The notes under the pieces are model-generated. The model saw nothing but the letters and a program-made list of their open reading frames with translations, was not told the origin of the DNA and did no database searches. Below, in pieces: positions 1 to 8,546 of a DNA stretch of 40,281 nucleotides. Source of the DNA: Chitinophagaceae bacterium UBA4857 (GTDB taxonomy: Bacteria; Bacteroidota; Bacteroidia; Chitinophagales; Chitinophagaceae); assembly GCA_002399735.1 (NCBI GenBank), contig DHEF01000048.1, positions 1 through 40,281 on the forward strand, given 5' to 3'. Each line of letters opens with the position of its first letter. The first letter of the stretch is position 1. A program made the translations under genes and the position numbers.

Positions 1-105
1 CTTATCCGGACAACAATGATTTGGAAATTTGATAATGGAGAACCGACTAACGCAATAAGCATTAATAAAAGTGAGCACCATAATACTAAATACTACTATT
101 AGTGC
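1..105. other. Window edge, no gene seen
   Basis: No coding region is supported in the first 105 bases, which lie downstream of tatC. Positions 18-38 hold a reverse-strand match to the CATTTCCAAAT-type module that recurs in several intergenic regions of this window. I see no clear terminator hairpin for tatC here. Confidence 0.5.
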
Positions 106-963
106 CTAACTCCATTCCTCCGTTTTTTTAGCATTTTGCCTTTTGTTTATACGTGCAGCAACCATAATACTTGCTTCATATAACATATAAAGCGGTATGG
201 CCACAATTGTTAGACTCACAGGGTCGGTGGATGGTGTAATGATAGCAGCTGCAATTAGAATTAATACAAAAGCATGGCGGCGGTATTTTCGTAAAAACTT
301 TGCAGTAACAATACCAATTTGTGACAATATCATTATTAGCAGTGGCATTTGAAATAGTACACCAATGCCCATGGTTGTATAAACCAGATTTTCTAGGTAG
401 TCTGAGAAGGTGGGCTTAATTTCAATATTAGCACTTAATGTGTAGCTAAAGTAGAAGTTTACCATAAAGGGAGTAAGAATATAATAACCAAACAGTACTC
501 CGGTAAAAAACAACAACGACACCCAAAATATTACTCCACGTGTTGTTTTAAGCTCTTTTTCTGATAAAGCCGGTTTTACAAAACGCCAGAACTCCCAAAA
601 GATATAAGGGAATGCAACAATAAAACCTCCTACAAAAGCAATGGTGAATGACGATATAAATAAACCGGTCATTTGTGTACTTTGGAAAGTGGCTTTAACT
701 CCTTGCATACAAATTGTGTCGCCCATACCAAGCCAGTGACTTAAATCGCAAAACCACTTATAGCTTATAAAGGTATCTTGTGTAGGGGCCATTACTACCA
801 GCTCAACAATTTCCCTTACAAAAACAAAAAAGAATATTGAAGCAATCCCAATTGCAATAACTGAACGTATTAAATGCCAGCGTAAAGCTTCCAGGTGGTC
901 TATAAAGGACATTTCGCCTTCGACATTATTATTACGCTTATGTAGAAAATCTAGTAGAGCCAT
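106..963 (-). CDS. tatC: Sec-independent protein translocase TatC
   Basis: TatC is the multispanning inner-membrane receptor of the twin-arginine pathway. It recognises the RR signal peptide of folded proteins and works with TatA-type subunits. The 285-residue protein begins with the conserved cytoplasmic stretch containing SFIDHLEALRWHLIRS (about residues 19-34). It then shows about six hydrophobic segments (roughly 30-57, 98-125, 143-173, 189-217, 228-248 and 250-270). The family motif FWRFVKPALSEKE (about 125-137) carries the conserved Pro and Glu of the first cytoplasmic loop. The length fits the family, with a somewhat long first periplasmic loop. No tatA/B gene is adjacent. A TAACTTTG box lies just upstream. 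The gene points the same way as the CNNM gene behind it, 52 bases away, but probably has its own promoter. Confidence 0.95.
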   Translation of the reverse strand: MALLDFLHKRNNNVEGEMSFIDHLEALRWHLIRSVIAIGIASIFFFVFVREIVELVVMAPTQDTFISYKWFCDLSHWLGMGDTICMQGVKATFQSTQMTGLFISSFTIAFVGGFIVAFPYIFWEFWRFVKPALSEKELKTTRGVIFWVSLLFFTGVLFGYYILTPFMVNFYFSYTLSANIEIKPTFSDYLENLVYTTMGIGVLFQMPLLIMILSQIGIVTAKFLRKYRRHAFVLILIAAAIITPSTDPVSLTIVAIPLYMLYEASIMVAARINKRQNAKKTEEWS

Positions 964-982
964 TTTTTTTATTGAAACGGGG

Positions 983-1011
983 CAAAGTTAGCGATTGGGA
1001 AACGGTAACAA
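983..1011 (-). promoter_or_regulatory. Bacteroidota-type promoter of tatC
   Basis: On the minus strand TAACTTTG (990-983) matches the Bacteroidota -7 consensus TAnnTTTG exactly. TTG (1011-1009) lies 18 bases upstream and fits the -33 box. This predicts a short leader of roughly 10-15 bases before the tatC ATG at 963. It is a pattern match only, but spacing and position both fit. Confidence 0.55.
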
Positions 1012-1015
1012 GGGG

Positions 1016-2263
1016 TTATTTTAATTTTTTCATTTTTACCATTTCAATACGGGTATCACTTACACTAATGATGTCAAATTCAAAATCATCAATAATGATG
1101 CGTTCTTTTTGTTGAGGAATGGTTTCGTGGGCATTAATAATGTAACCGGAAAGAGTTTCAAAGTCGCCTTCTTCAAACTCAAAACCATATTTTTCGGCCA
1201 GGTAGTCAATTTCTATGCGTCCGCTGAAAATGTATTCGTTTTCAGAAATACGTTTTTCCACAAATTTTGCGGTATCGTATTCATCAAATATTTCACCAAA
1301 CAGCTCTTCCAGCACATCTTCCATGGTAATAATGCCGGCTGTGCCGCCAAACTCATCCACCACCCAGGCAATACTTTTTCTTTCGCTGCTTAGTTTTTTT
1401 ATTAAATCGGTAGCACTCATACTCTCTGGTACGGCCGGGATGGTAAGCAGTACCTCTTGTATGGTTTTGGGTTTTTTAAACAAATCCAGCTCGTGTACAT
1501 AACCAACAATATGGTCAATATTACCCTCGTATACCACCATTTTACTCAGTTTAGTATCGGTAAATTTTTCAATTAACTGGCTAATGGTTGTATCTATTTC
1601 TACGCCGATAATTTCCTTACGTGGTACCAGACATTGGCGAATACGTACATTGGGCAGTTCCTGTGCATTTTCCAGTAACATAGAGTTACGCTCCTGCCGC
1701 TCTTCATCTACCGTATCCTGGAACATGGTGCGTAGTTCGTTGCGGTTAAAAGGCTCTTTGCTTTTGTCCAGATTAATATTAAACAGGTATTTCAGTATCC
1801 ACTCAGCTAAGGATACCAACCCGATTGCCAGTGGTTGAAACATTTGGTAAAAGAAATGAATAACTCTCGCCAATCCGCTTAAAAGTGAACTGCTGTGTGC
1901 CCTAAAAATGGCACGGGGTAAAAACTCGGCAAATATTAGTACAATAAAAGTGGCTATAACAATTTCAATAACTATATGTACTAAATCTGAGCCCAGGTGC
2001 AGGTTTTGCCAAATGGGTTTTAGTACCGCACTTATTTGTAAAGCAAAAAAAGTAAGGAAAATAATATAACCTACCAGCGTAACACCCAAAAACTTTGTAG
2101 GCGCATCCATAAACTTGGTAAGCAAACGGGCATTGGTGCCGCCTTGTTTCTTTTTTAGTTCAATGCTTAACCTGTTAGCACTGAAAAAAGCCATTTCAAT
2201 GCCGGCAAAAAATGCCATTAGCAGCAGGGTGCATAAAAACCATATAATCAATTTCCACTCCAT
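1016..2263 (-). CDS. CNNM/CBS-domain membrane protein (HlyC/CorC family, GldE-like)
   Basis: This is a 415-residue membrane protein of the DUF21-CBS-CorC_HlyC architecture. Residues 1 to about 180 form the CNNM (DUF21) transmembrane domain, with hydrophobic segments near 5-25, 60-80, 95-120 and 130-155. A CBS pair follows at about 205-320, containing VPRKEIIGV and the signature VVDEFGGTAGIITMEDVLEE. The C-terminal CorC_HlyC domain spans about 330-412. Relatives include CorB/CorC-type Mg2+/Co2+ transport proteins and, in Bacteroidota, the gliding-motility-associated GldE. The layout alone cannot separate these, and no gld gene is nearby, so I assign no symbol. The ATG at 2263 is directly followed by a hydrophobic segment, which supports this start. 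Confidence 0.85.
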   Translation of the reverse strand: MEWKLIIWFLCTLLLMAFFAGIEMAFFSANRLSIELKKKQGGTNARLLTKFMDAPTKFLGVTLVGYIIFLTFFALQISAVLKPIWQNLHLGSDLVHIVIEIVIATFIVLIFAEFLPRAIFRAHSSSLLSGLARVIHFFYQMFQPLAIGLVSLAEWILKYLFNINLDKSKEPFNRNELRTMFQDTVDEERQERNSMLLENAQELPNVRIRQCLVPRKEIIGVEIDTTISQLIEKFTDTKLSKMVVYEGNIDHIVGYVHELDLFKKPKTIQEVLLTIPAVPESMSATDLIKKLSSERKSIAWVVDEFGGTAGIITMEDVLEELFGEIFDEYDTAKFVEKRISENEYIFSGRIEIDYLAEKYGFEFEEGDFETLSGYIINAHETIPQQKERIIIDDFEFDIISVSDTRIEMVKMKKLK

Positions 2264-2366
2264 GTTAGCTTAAAGATAAAAAATAAACTTGTAAGTAATA
2301 CAGGCATAATGCCGGGTAGTAAATTAGTATCTACGATTTTTATTACAAGACAGATTTGTTAATGTT

Positions 2367-2942
2367 TTACTTTTCTAAAAACGCTTTGATAATTTCTTCG
2401 GCTTCGGCACAGGCACGCTCCAGATTATCGTTTACAATTATTTTATCAAAGTGGTGTTTAAAAGACAGTTCGTAGGAGGCTTTATTCACCCGGTCGTTTA
2501 ATGTTTCCTCAGTTTCAGTACCACGGCTAAGTAAGCGGCGGTGAAGTTCGTCAACTGATGGCGGCTCAATAAACAACGACAAGGAACGCTCCGGATATTG
2601 CTGTTGTACGTGAATGGCTCCTTTTACATCAATATCCAGTAGGGGGCAAAGGTCTTTATTCCAAAGGCGTTGAAGTTCGCTTTTTAACGTGCCATAGTAT
2701 TTACCTTCATACACCATTTCCCATTCGGCAAATTCGTTGTTCTTTATCTTTTCCCTAAAATCCGGTAACGATATAAAATAATAGTCTTTACCATCTACCT
2801 CGTTACTGCGTGGCTGGCGTGTTGCCGCCGATATGGAAAACGAAAGCTGGGGAAAGTTTGCCAGTAAATGACGGGTAATAGAAGTTTTTCCAGCTCCGGA
2901 TGGAGCCGTAATGATGATAATCTTTTCTTGTGTTGAAGCCAT
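2367..2942 (-). CDS. gmk: Guanylate kinase
   Basis: Gmk phosphorylates GMP to GDP with ATP in the cytoplasm, a required step of guanine nucleotide synthesis. The P-loop is visible as APSGAGKTS near the N-terminus, followed by the GMP-binding stretch (TRQPRSNEVDGKDYYF). Later come LLDIDVKGA and the lid region RRLLSRGTETEE. I place the start at the ATG at 2942 (MASTQEK), giving 191 residues, the usual length. A longer in-frame extension to 2981 would overlap the preceding gene and adds residues that the family lacks. The upstream TPR gene ends 22 bases before this start on the same strand, so the two are probably co-transcribed. Confidence 0.95.
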   Translation of the reverse strand: MASTQEKIIIITAPSGAGKTSITRHLLANFPQLSFSISAATRQPRSNEVDGKDYYFISLPDFREKIKNNEFAEWEMVYEGKYYGTLKSELQRLWNKDLCPLLDIDVKGAIHVQQQYPERSLSLFIEPPSVDELHRRLLSRGTETEETLNDRVNKASYELSFKHHFDKIIVNDNLERACAEAEEIIKAFLEK

Positions 2943-2964
2943 GTGCAAAGAAACAAAAATGCCA

Positions 2965-4098
2965 TTACTTATTTTTATCAATGGCTGTTTTTAATTTATC
3001 AGCGTAATCTTTATTAAGCAGAATAAGCCGGTTGTACATTTCCTGGGCCTTTTCTTTATTATTAAGCTTGGAGTAACAAAGTCCTGCGTAGTAAAAATCA
3101 ATAAAATAAGACTCGTTGAAGGATATTGATTTTAAAAAGTTAGCCAACGCATTATTTATATCTTCTTTAAAATAGTATGCATAGCCTAACTCAGTATACA
3201 CATCCGGAAAATCTGCATTTATTTCTTTGGCCTTTAATAAACACGCAATAGCTTTGTCGTAATCATTTTTGTCGTTGTAACACCAGCCGGCACCAAACAG
3301 GGCTCCTGATAATTGCGGGTTCAGTGCTATAGCTTTTTCATAAAAACCTAATGCTTTTTCAGGATCTTTAAGCCTTTTATATACATCGGCAATGCCCTTT
3401 AGTGGTGTAGCCTGTTTACTGTCCAGCTCATGGCTCATGGTGTACATTTCAACAGCTTTTGGGTAATCTGCAAGACTAAAGTAAGCGTATCCAAGTTCGT
3501 TATAGGCCCGGATAAAAATTTTATCCATTACCAATGCCTTATTTAAAAAAGTTATTGCTTCGGTATATTGTTGCGTGTTATTGGCGCAATAACCTGCGTT
3601 ATAATAGTGTTGCTCGTTAATTTGTGTATTTTGTGCATTAGCAAAAAATGCCTTGTAAAGGGTAAGGGCTTCGTCATATTTGTAAAGTACATCAAAATAA
3701 ATATTGGCCAAATCCCTGTATGCTATGGCATACTTATTATTAATGTTTATAGCTTTTTTAAAAGCCGTAATGGCAGGTTGTATGCTGTCAAGGCGGTCGT
3801 AAGCATAGCCCAGTTCGTAATAAATATTGTCTTGAAACCCTGTTGCGGGCATAGCTTGGTTTAAAGCCTGTATCGCAGAGCTATAATTTTTTGTTTCATT
3901 ATAACACCAGCCCAGTTGAAACCACGCTTCGTACATTTTTTTATTAACGCCAACGGCTTTCTTAAAAAGTTCAGTAGCTTCTTCGTATTTTTTTTCACTT
4001 TTTGCATTTAATCCGTTATTGTACCATTCTATATCGGTTTGTGCAGGTGCAATTATGGTAGAAGAACAAAGTATTAATAATAAAAGTGGCTTAAGCAT
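2965..4098 (-). CDS. Secreted TPR-repeat protein
   Basis: The 377-residue protein starts with a signal-peptide-like segment (MLKPLLLLILCSSTIIAPAQ). The remainder is about ten tetratricopeptide repeats of about 34 residues from residue 24 to 368, with recurring patterns such as AWFQLGWCYNE and ELGYAYFS. TPR arrays are protein-protein scaffolds, and here the protein would sit in the periplasm or be membrane-associated. No enzymatic domain is visible, so the partner is unknown. It lies immediately upstream of gmk on the same strand, but nothing else ties it to nucleotide metabolism. The leader Cys at about residue 11 precedes the hydrophobic core's end, so a lipoprotein is less likely than a cleaved signal peptide. 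Confidence 0.8.
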   Translation of the reverse strand: MLKPLLLLILCSSTIIAPAQTDIEWYNNGLNAKSEKKYEEATELFKKAVGVNKKMYEAWFQLGWCYNETKNYSSAIQALNQAMPATGFQDNIYYELGYAYDRLDSIQPAITAFKKAININNKYAIAYRDLANIYFDVLYKYDEALTLYKAFFANAQNTQINEQHYYNAGYCANNTQQYTEAITFLNKALVMDKIFIRAYNELGYAYFSLADYPKAVEMYTMSHELDSKQATPLKGIADVYKRLKDPEKALGFYEKAIALNPQLSGALFGAGWCYNDKNDYDKAIACLLKAKEINADFPDVYTELGYAYYFKEDINNALANFLKSISFNESYFIDFYYAGLCYSKLNNKEKAQEMYNRLILLNKDYADKLKTAIDKNK

Positions 4099-4145
4099 AC
4101 ATGCGGTTTTTAGGACATAAAGCTACCGCCAAGCAAAAACTATAC

Positions 4146-4165
4146 AATACCCGCCGTAGGGTATT
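4146..4165 (-). terminator. Weak hairpin downstream of the MFS gene
   Basis: AATACCC and GGGTATT form a 7-bp perfect stem with a 6-nt loop. On the minus strand the stem is followed by an AT-rich stretch with a short T-run. It lies downstream of the minus-strand MFS gene, about 75 bases past its stop. It could act as a modest intrinsic terminator. Confidence 0.35.
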
Positions 4166-4241
4166 AACTTTACGAGCAATCGAGCAATCAGTGTACTGAA
4201 TTGATGTTATTAACAAGCTAAGATTATGCTTTCTCATTTAA

Positions 4242-5516
4242 TTAATGCAAGCCGGGCTGAATTTCGGTAGTTTTTGACGAGTCTTTAACCATGTGCGTAT
4301 CTTCCGGTACTTTACGTAATACATACCAGCTAAAAATGGCACTAGCCAACATAAGTATTGCTCCCAGAAAAAACGGAACCCCCGGAAAATAAAAGCTGGC
4401 ATCCGGTTTAGAAAACTCATAAAATAAGTTATTCATAACCAAAGGGCCAAATACCGCCGTCAGGCTCATTAAACTGGTAAAAGCACCTTGCAACTCACCC
4501 TGTTCGTAAGGTTTTACTTGTCCCGCAACTATTGCCTGTAAAGCCGGGCCGGCAATACCGCCCAAACAATAGGGTAATAAAAAGGCGTACATCATCCAGC
4601 CTTTTGTGGCAAACGAAAATAACAATAAACCAATACTGTACAACACCAGCCCGACATACACGCTTTTTTTGTTGCCTAAAAGCGGGTTTGTAAAACGTAT
4701 TAAACCGGCTTGTACCAGTCCTACAAATAAACCTACTACAGCCAGCGAAATACCCACTTGTTTTTCGGTCCAGTTAAAACGGAACATGGTATAAAAGCTC
4801 CAGTTACCCTGAACTGCCTGGGCTGCAAAAAACAATAAAAAGTAGGCAATAGCCAATTGACCAATAACAGGATATTTTTTCAGTAACATTAATGAGCCAA
4901 TCGGGTTGGCCTTTTTCCAGCTAAAAGGTTTACGGTTTTCCTTACTTAACGATTCCGGCAGCACAAAATAACCATACAAACAGTTCAATAAACATAAAGC
5001 CGCAGCCGCATAAAACGGAGCCCTGATGCCAAAATCGGCCAGCAAACCACCCAGCGCCGGACCAATAATAAAGCCTAAACCAAATGCTGCACCTAATAAA
5101 CCAAAGTTTTTTGCCCGGTTTTCTGCATTACTTACATCGGCTATATAGGCCGATGCGGTAGTAATACTGGCACCGGTAATGCCGGCTAACACACGGCCAA
5201 TAAATAACCAGCCATAAGTAGGGGCTAAAGCCAGTATTATGTAATCAATGCCAAAACCAAGTAACGACAATAGCAGCACGGGTCTTCGGCCAAAACGGTC
5301 GCTTAAATTACCAATAAACGGGGCAAATAAAAACTGTGTAATGGCGTAAATAGAAAGCAAATGAGCGCCATACGGGCTGGCTTCATTAATAGGTATTTGT
5401 TTCAACTCGGCAATTAAATCCGGCATTACCGGAATAATAAGCCCCCAGCCCATAACATCCAGTAAAATGGTAATAAAAATAAATCCTATAGCGGCTTGCC
5501 GGGTTGACTTTTTCAT
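4242..5516 (-). CDS. MFS transporter, TCR/Tet-like family
   Basis: This is a 424-residue polytopic inner-membrane protein with about twelve transmembrane segments, probably a proton-driven exporter. The N-terminus reads through TM1 (GFIFITILLDVMGWGLIIPV), which carries the D and the IPVMP of the drug-exporting DHA1/TCR group. Motif A is clear as GNLSDRFGRRPVLLLSLLG after TM2. Motif C-like glycines follow in TM5 (LGAAFGLGFIIGPALGG). The closest named relatives are TetA-type tetracycline/H+ antiporters. Many chromosomal Bacteroidota members have unknown substrates, so a resistance role should not be assumed. The gene stands alone, divergent from the OmpA-type gene, with a 256-base shared upstream region. 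Confidence 0.85.
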   Translation of the reverse strand: MKKSTRQAAIGFIFITILLDVMGWGLIIPVMPDLIAELKQIPINEASPYGAHLLSIYAITQFLFAPFIGNLSDRFGRRPVLLLSLLGFGIDYIILALAPTYGWLFIGRVLAGITGASITTASAYIADVSNAENRAKNFGLLGAAFGLGFIIGPALGGLLADFGIRAPFYAAAALCLLNCLYGYFVLPESLSKENRKPFSWKKANPIGSLMLLKKYPVIGQLAIAYFLLFFAAQAVQGNWSFYTMFRFNWTEKQVGISLAVVGLFVGLVQAGLIRFTNPLLGNKKSVYVGLVLYSIGLLLFSFATKGWMMYAFLLPYCLGGIAGPALQAIVAGQVKPYEQGELQGAFTSLMSLTAVFGPLVMNNLFYEFSKPDASFYFPGVPFFLGAILMLASAIFSWYVLRKVPEDTHMVKDSSKTTEIQPGLH

Positions 5517-5772
5517 AAAAATGCTTCAAAAGCCCACAAAATTGTTGCTTTTTTATCAAAAAACGCTATTATTTTCCCTTTATACTTTAAAATGGAACGC
5601 TTGTTGTAATAGGGTTATTTAGTACAGTCAAAATCAATAAGTTAATCCGGGTTTAAAAATTAACAATATATGATAGGGCTGTAACAAATGCTATTTATAC
5701 CTTTATTGCTTGTGCTATAAAAGGTAAAACACCGCCACCAATATATTTTTTTAGAACTAAATTAAATCATGT

Positions 5773-6642
5773 ATGAAGTTTACAGTTTTATTGGGCCTGG
5801 CCACAGCCGTAGTACTGGTGCCCTCTTGTGTTAGTAGTAAAAAGTTTAAAAAGTCGCAAAGCGATTACGCAACATTAGAAACCCGCTACTCAACCTTACA
5901 AAGTAACTTGGATAATTGCAATACCGAAAAGGCTGACTTAGCCCGCCAAAAGGGCCTTTTAGAAAGCGATATTGCTAACCTGAACAAACAAATCGACTTT
6001 TTGAAACAAAATAATACTCAGGCTTTAAAGCAACTGGAAGATCTTTCGGTAATCTCCTCTTCTCAGGCTGAAAGCATCAAAAAATCGATGGAAAACATTG
6101 GTGCTAAAGACAATTATATACAAACCCTGCAACAACAAATTGCCCGTAAAGACTCCTTAAATATGGCGTTGGTAATGAACCTGAAAGGAGCTATTGGTAA
6201 TCTGGACGATCAGGATATTAATATTAAGGTAGACAAAGGCGTGGTTTACATCGATATTTCGGACAAGTTATTGTTTAAAACGGCGAAGTTTGATGTTACC
6301 CCACAAGCCCGCGACGTATTGGGTAAAGTAGCTACCGTACTAAAAAACCAGCCCGATATTGAGTTTATGGTAGAAGGTCATACTGATAATGTAGAATACA
6401 AAGGTGCCGGTTTAGTATTAGACAATTGGGATTTGAGTGTAAAACGTGCTACATCTGTTGTACGTATTTTACAAAAACAATATGGCTTAAACCCTGCTAA
6501 AATGGCCGCTGCCGGTCGCGGCGAGTTTAACCCCGTTTCCGATAACGAAACTGCCGAAGGCCGTGCTGCTAACCGCCGCACCCGTATTGTTATTTTACCT
6601 CAGTTAGACCAATTCTTTAAACTGTTAGAGCCGGGTAAATAA
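5773..6642 (+). CDS. OmpA-family lipoprotein
   Basis: This is a 289-residue envelope protein. The signal peptide ends in a lipobox (LVPSC, Cys 19), so it should be lipid-anchored. Residues about 30-130 are a charged, heptad-rich coiled coil (LETRYSTLQSNLDNCNTEKA and onward). The C-terminal OmpA/MotB domain (about 150-285) contains VEGHTDNVEYKGAG, NWDLSVKRATSVVRIL and GRGEFNPVSDN, then RAANRRTRIVI. These are the peptidoglycan-binding signature, including the conserved Asp/Arg pair that holds diaminopimelate. The protein therefore probably links the outer membrane to peptidoglycan. It is monocistronic, divergent from the MFS gene, and ends in a strong terminator 18 bases downstream. Confidence 0.9.
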   Translation: MKFTVLLGLATAVVLVPSCVSSKKFKKSQSDYATLETRYSTLQSNLDNCNTEKADLARQKGLLESDIANLNKQIDFLKQNNTQALKQLEDLSVISSSQAESIKKSMENIGAKDNYIQTLQQQIARKDSLNMALVMNLKGAIGNLDDQDINIKVDKGVVYIDISDKLLFKTAKFDVTPQARDVLGKVATVLKNQPDIEFMVEGHTDNVEYKGAGLVLDNWDLSVKRATSVVRILQKQYGLNPAKMAAAGRGEFNPVSDNETAEGRAANRRTRIVILPQLDQFFKLLEPGK

Positions 6643-6659
6643 GCGCCATAAAAGCATTT

Positions 6660-6725
6660 AAAAAGCTGCATCTAAAGTATTGTCATCCTGAGTTTGACGA
6701 AGGAATACTTTAGATGCAGCTTTTT
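6660..6725 (+). terminator. 22-bp perfect hairpin terminator with repeat-like loop
   Basis: Left arm 6660-6681 and right arm 6704-6725 are perfectly complementary over 22 bases. The right arm runs into a T-stretch, so this is an unusually strong intrinsic terminator for the OmpA-type gene. The A-rich left foot means it could also stop minus-strand transcripts. The 22-nt loop holds TCATCCTGAGTTTGACGAAG, of which TCATCCTGAG-TTGAC reappears in the loop of the terminator at 39321-39355. Confidence 0.9.
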
Positions 6726-6733
6726 TGTTTATG

Positions 6734-6900
6734 GCGTGCCCCCGTGTAACGCCAAACTACGGCTCGTACCTCACCTTCTTGGCTAACACGGGGTCGGGCT
6801 GTTACGGGGTACGCTTCGCTCCCGTACTGCGGCTATCACCTTCGTACCGGCTCCTGCGTCGCCGCCCTACACATCCCTCACGCTTGCTTACGCCTGCAAC
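6734..6900. other. GC-rich structured non-coding block
   Basis: This stretch is far more GC-rich than its surroundings and rich in CG dinucleotides. It contains nested inverted repeats: CCCCGTGT (6740-6747) with ACACGGGG (6786-6793), and TACGGG (6803-6808) with CCCGTA (6821-6826). A 75-codon open frame crosses it (6725-6952) but has no recognisable domain and an odd Arg/Pro/Tyr-rich composition. I read the block as a structured RNA or a repeat element rather than a gene. It lies between two terminators. Confidence 0.45.
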
Positions 6901-6920
6901 TAAGTGGTACTATAAAATAA

Positions 6921-6946
6921 AAAACCGCCTGCGTTACAGGCGGGTT
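6921..6946 (-). terminator. Intrinsic terminator of the lipoprotein pair
   Basis: CCGCCTG (6925-6931) and CAGGCGG (6937-6943) form a stem with the loop CGTTA. On the minus strand the stem is followed by TTTTTTATTTT. It lies about 20 bases past the stop of the minus-strand lipoprotein gene, so it is a convincing rho-independent terminator. Confidence 0.8.
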
Positions 6947-6966
6947 CATTAGTGCTTTATAATTTT

Positions 6967-7647
6967 TTAATTGCAGGAGTAGTTGTAACTAACTGTAGTC
7001 CCACCCGAAATCATGCTGTTTATTTTATTATCACTATCAAATGTGTAGGTAATCGTATTGCTAGCAATGCTTGTTATAAGGTTTTTGGGCTTTAAAACAG
7101 TAACCCATTCATGAAAAATAGCTGTAAACCAACTAAAATCACCTACTTGTGAGGGTTTAGACGCATCAACACCAATTAAGTTGGTAGTAGTTCCCCCGGA
7201 GGAAGAAACTGGATTGCCGTTTGCCCAGGTATAGGTTACAATTAAAGGACTGGTACTTCCGCTACCAGTCCGGGTTAAACGTGAAAGTTCCGTGCCATTA
7301 TAATCAAATGCGTCGTTTTGCCAAAGTGTTCCGGCAGTATTTTGTTCTTCCCGTATATTAACAGGCATATTATTAGCACCAACAGTAACTATTTTTCTTT
7401 TAGAAAAACTACCTCCGTTTGTTTCTGTTATAGTAATGGTTGAGCCGGTATAAACATACGTTCTTGTTGTACTGCCACTAACTATGCTGGCAATCCTGTT
7501 TTGCTCATCGTAATTAATTACTAAAGTTTGAGCGCCGGTGTTAAGGGTAACAATTTTACAATTGGGCAGCTTTTTATCTTTTTTACAACTGGTTACTAAA
7601 GTAAAAAAAGCAATGCCGATAAGGATTAGAGGCTTAAGCGTTTTCAT
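6967..7647 (-). CDS. Putative lipoprotein, tandem paralogue 1
   Basis: This is a 226-residue secreted protein with a lipobox (LVTSC, Cys 21) followed by KKDKK, typical of Bacteroidota surface lipoproteins. The mature part is rich in Thr, Ser, Gly and Asn. It contains short beta-strand units resembling YD/RHS-like or DUF4595-type repeats (INYDEQNRIASIVSG, FDYNGTELSRLTRTG, YTFDSDNKINSMISG). It is a paralogue of the gene upstream at 7740. The two share the signal peptide, NMPVNIR-E-NTAGT-W, the YNG-L-R unit and the C-terminal TYTFD-NKI and YNY-C segments. Function is not known. Extracellular anchoring is inferred from the lipobox. Confidence 0.75.
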   Translation of the reverse strand: MKTLKPLILIGIAFFTLVTSCKKDKKLPNCKIVTLNTGAQTLVINYDEQNRIASIVSGSTTRTYVYTGSTITITETNGGSFSKRKIVTVGANNMPVNIREEQNTAGTLWQNDAFDYNGTELSRLTRTGSGSTSPLIVTYTWANGNPVSSSGGTTTNLIGVDASKPSQVGDFSWFTAIFHEWVTVLKPKNLITSIASNTITYTFDSDNKINSMISGGTTVSYNYSCN

Positions 7648-7717
7648 TGTTTTTGTTTTTAATGATTATTTTTTAGACATGTATCTGAATTTATATAGCA
7701 GTGGTTAAAAGGGATAG

Positions 7718-7736
7718 ATAAAGCCAGTAGCTTTAT
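7718..7736 (-). terminator. Small hairpin between the paralogues
   Basis: ATAAAGC and GCTTTAT form a 7-bp perfect stem with the loop CAGTA, directly after the stop of the 7740-8432 gene on the minus strand. No long T-run follows, so it is more likely an attenuating or mRNA-stabilising hairpin than a full terminator. Confidence 0.3.
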
Positions 7737-7739
7737 AGT

Positions 7740-8432
7740 TTAGTAGCAAGTGTATTGGTAGTTATAAGTTGCAGCTGTTCCAATGTTGGCACTGGTAATT
7801 TTATTATTGACATCAAATGTATAGGTAACCGGCATACCGTTAAATGAGCTTACAAGGTTTCTGTTTTTTATCATAGTAAATCCATCATCACTTAGCAAAC
7901 CGGAAATAGAAAGAAAATCGGCTGTTTGTGTAGCTTTCGATTCATTGTAAGTGATAGTGGTGGTAGTGCCGGAATTGGTGGTAGCGGTAACCATATTACC
8001 ATTTACCCATGTATAATTAACCACACGGGCAGCACTTCCATCGTGATAAGTATCTGTTCTTCTTGTTAACTGTTCACCATTATATTCCATGAAATAGTTG
8101 TTCCATTCAGTACCGGCTGTGTTTTTCTCAAGGCGTATATTAACCGGCATATTATAATCGTTCATAGTTGCGGTAATTTTATGAAAAAAACTTCCGTTAT
8201 AGGTTGAATTAATAATGACGGTTGAGCCGCTGTATTCGTAGTTGACAACTTTGGTACCGCGGGTAATAGTACTATATCGTCCATTGGCATCGTAGGTAAA
8301 AACGTAATTACCTACATCGGTCGTTACTGTTAAAACTTTGCACTGTTGCTCATTCGTTTTATCTTTTTTACAACTGGTTAATAAAGTAAAAAAAGCAATG
8401 TAGATAAGGGCCAGGGACTTAAACGTTTTCAT
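7740..8432 (-). CDS. Putative lipoprotein, tandem paralogue 2
   Basis: This is a 230-residue secreted lipoprotein with a signal peptide nearly identical to that of the gene after it, ending LLTSC (Cys 21) and KKDK. The mature region repeats the same beta-rich units (FTYDANGRYSTITRG, MEYNGEQLTRRTDTY, YTFDVNNKITSANIG) and ends YNYQYTC. It carries about the same number of residues as its neighbour. It is transcribed first of the two, 92 bases upstream. The pair clearly arose by tandem duplication and has since diverged in the middle region. It resembles DUF4595-like Bacteroidota proteins in its pattern of repeats, but I cannot confirm the family. Function is unknown. Confidence 0.75.
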   Translation of the reverse strand: MKTFKSLALIYIAFFTLLTSCKKDKTNEQQCKVLTVTTDVGNYVFTYDANGRYSTITRGTKVVNYEYSGSTVIINSTYNGSFFHKITATMNDYNMPVNIRLEKNTAGTEWNNYFMEYNGEQLTRRTDTYHDGSAARVVNYTWVNGNMVTATTNSGTTTTITYNESKATQTADFLSISGLLSDDGFTMIKNRNLVSSFNGMPVTYTFDVNNKITSANIGTAATYNYQYTCY

Positions 8433-8546
8433 TGTATTTAAATTAAATTCTTGCCGGTAAGACTGAACAGCAAAAATGATAACTTAAACACACCCGTTCA
8501 ATAGCACGATGATGCGTAAAAATGTAAGAGGAATTAAGTATTGGTG

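Noticed and set aside
2943..2981. N-terminally extended start for gmk
   Set aside because: The extra residues are absent from the family and would overlap the upstream TPR gene. The ATG at 2942 gives the normal length.
4242..5516. Acquired tetracycline-resistance gene
   Set aside because: It is TetA-like in motifs, but there is no mobile context and no Tet regulator. Chromosomal TCR-like exporters with unknown substrates are common.
6725..6952. 75-codon open frame in the GC-rich block
   Set aside because: It has no family motif, a skewed Arg/Pro/Tyr composition, and lies in a hairpin-rich stretch running into a terminator for the other strand. It is more likely chance coding in a structured element.
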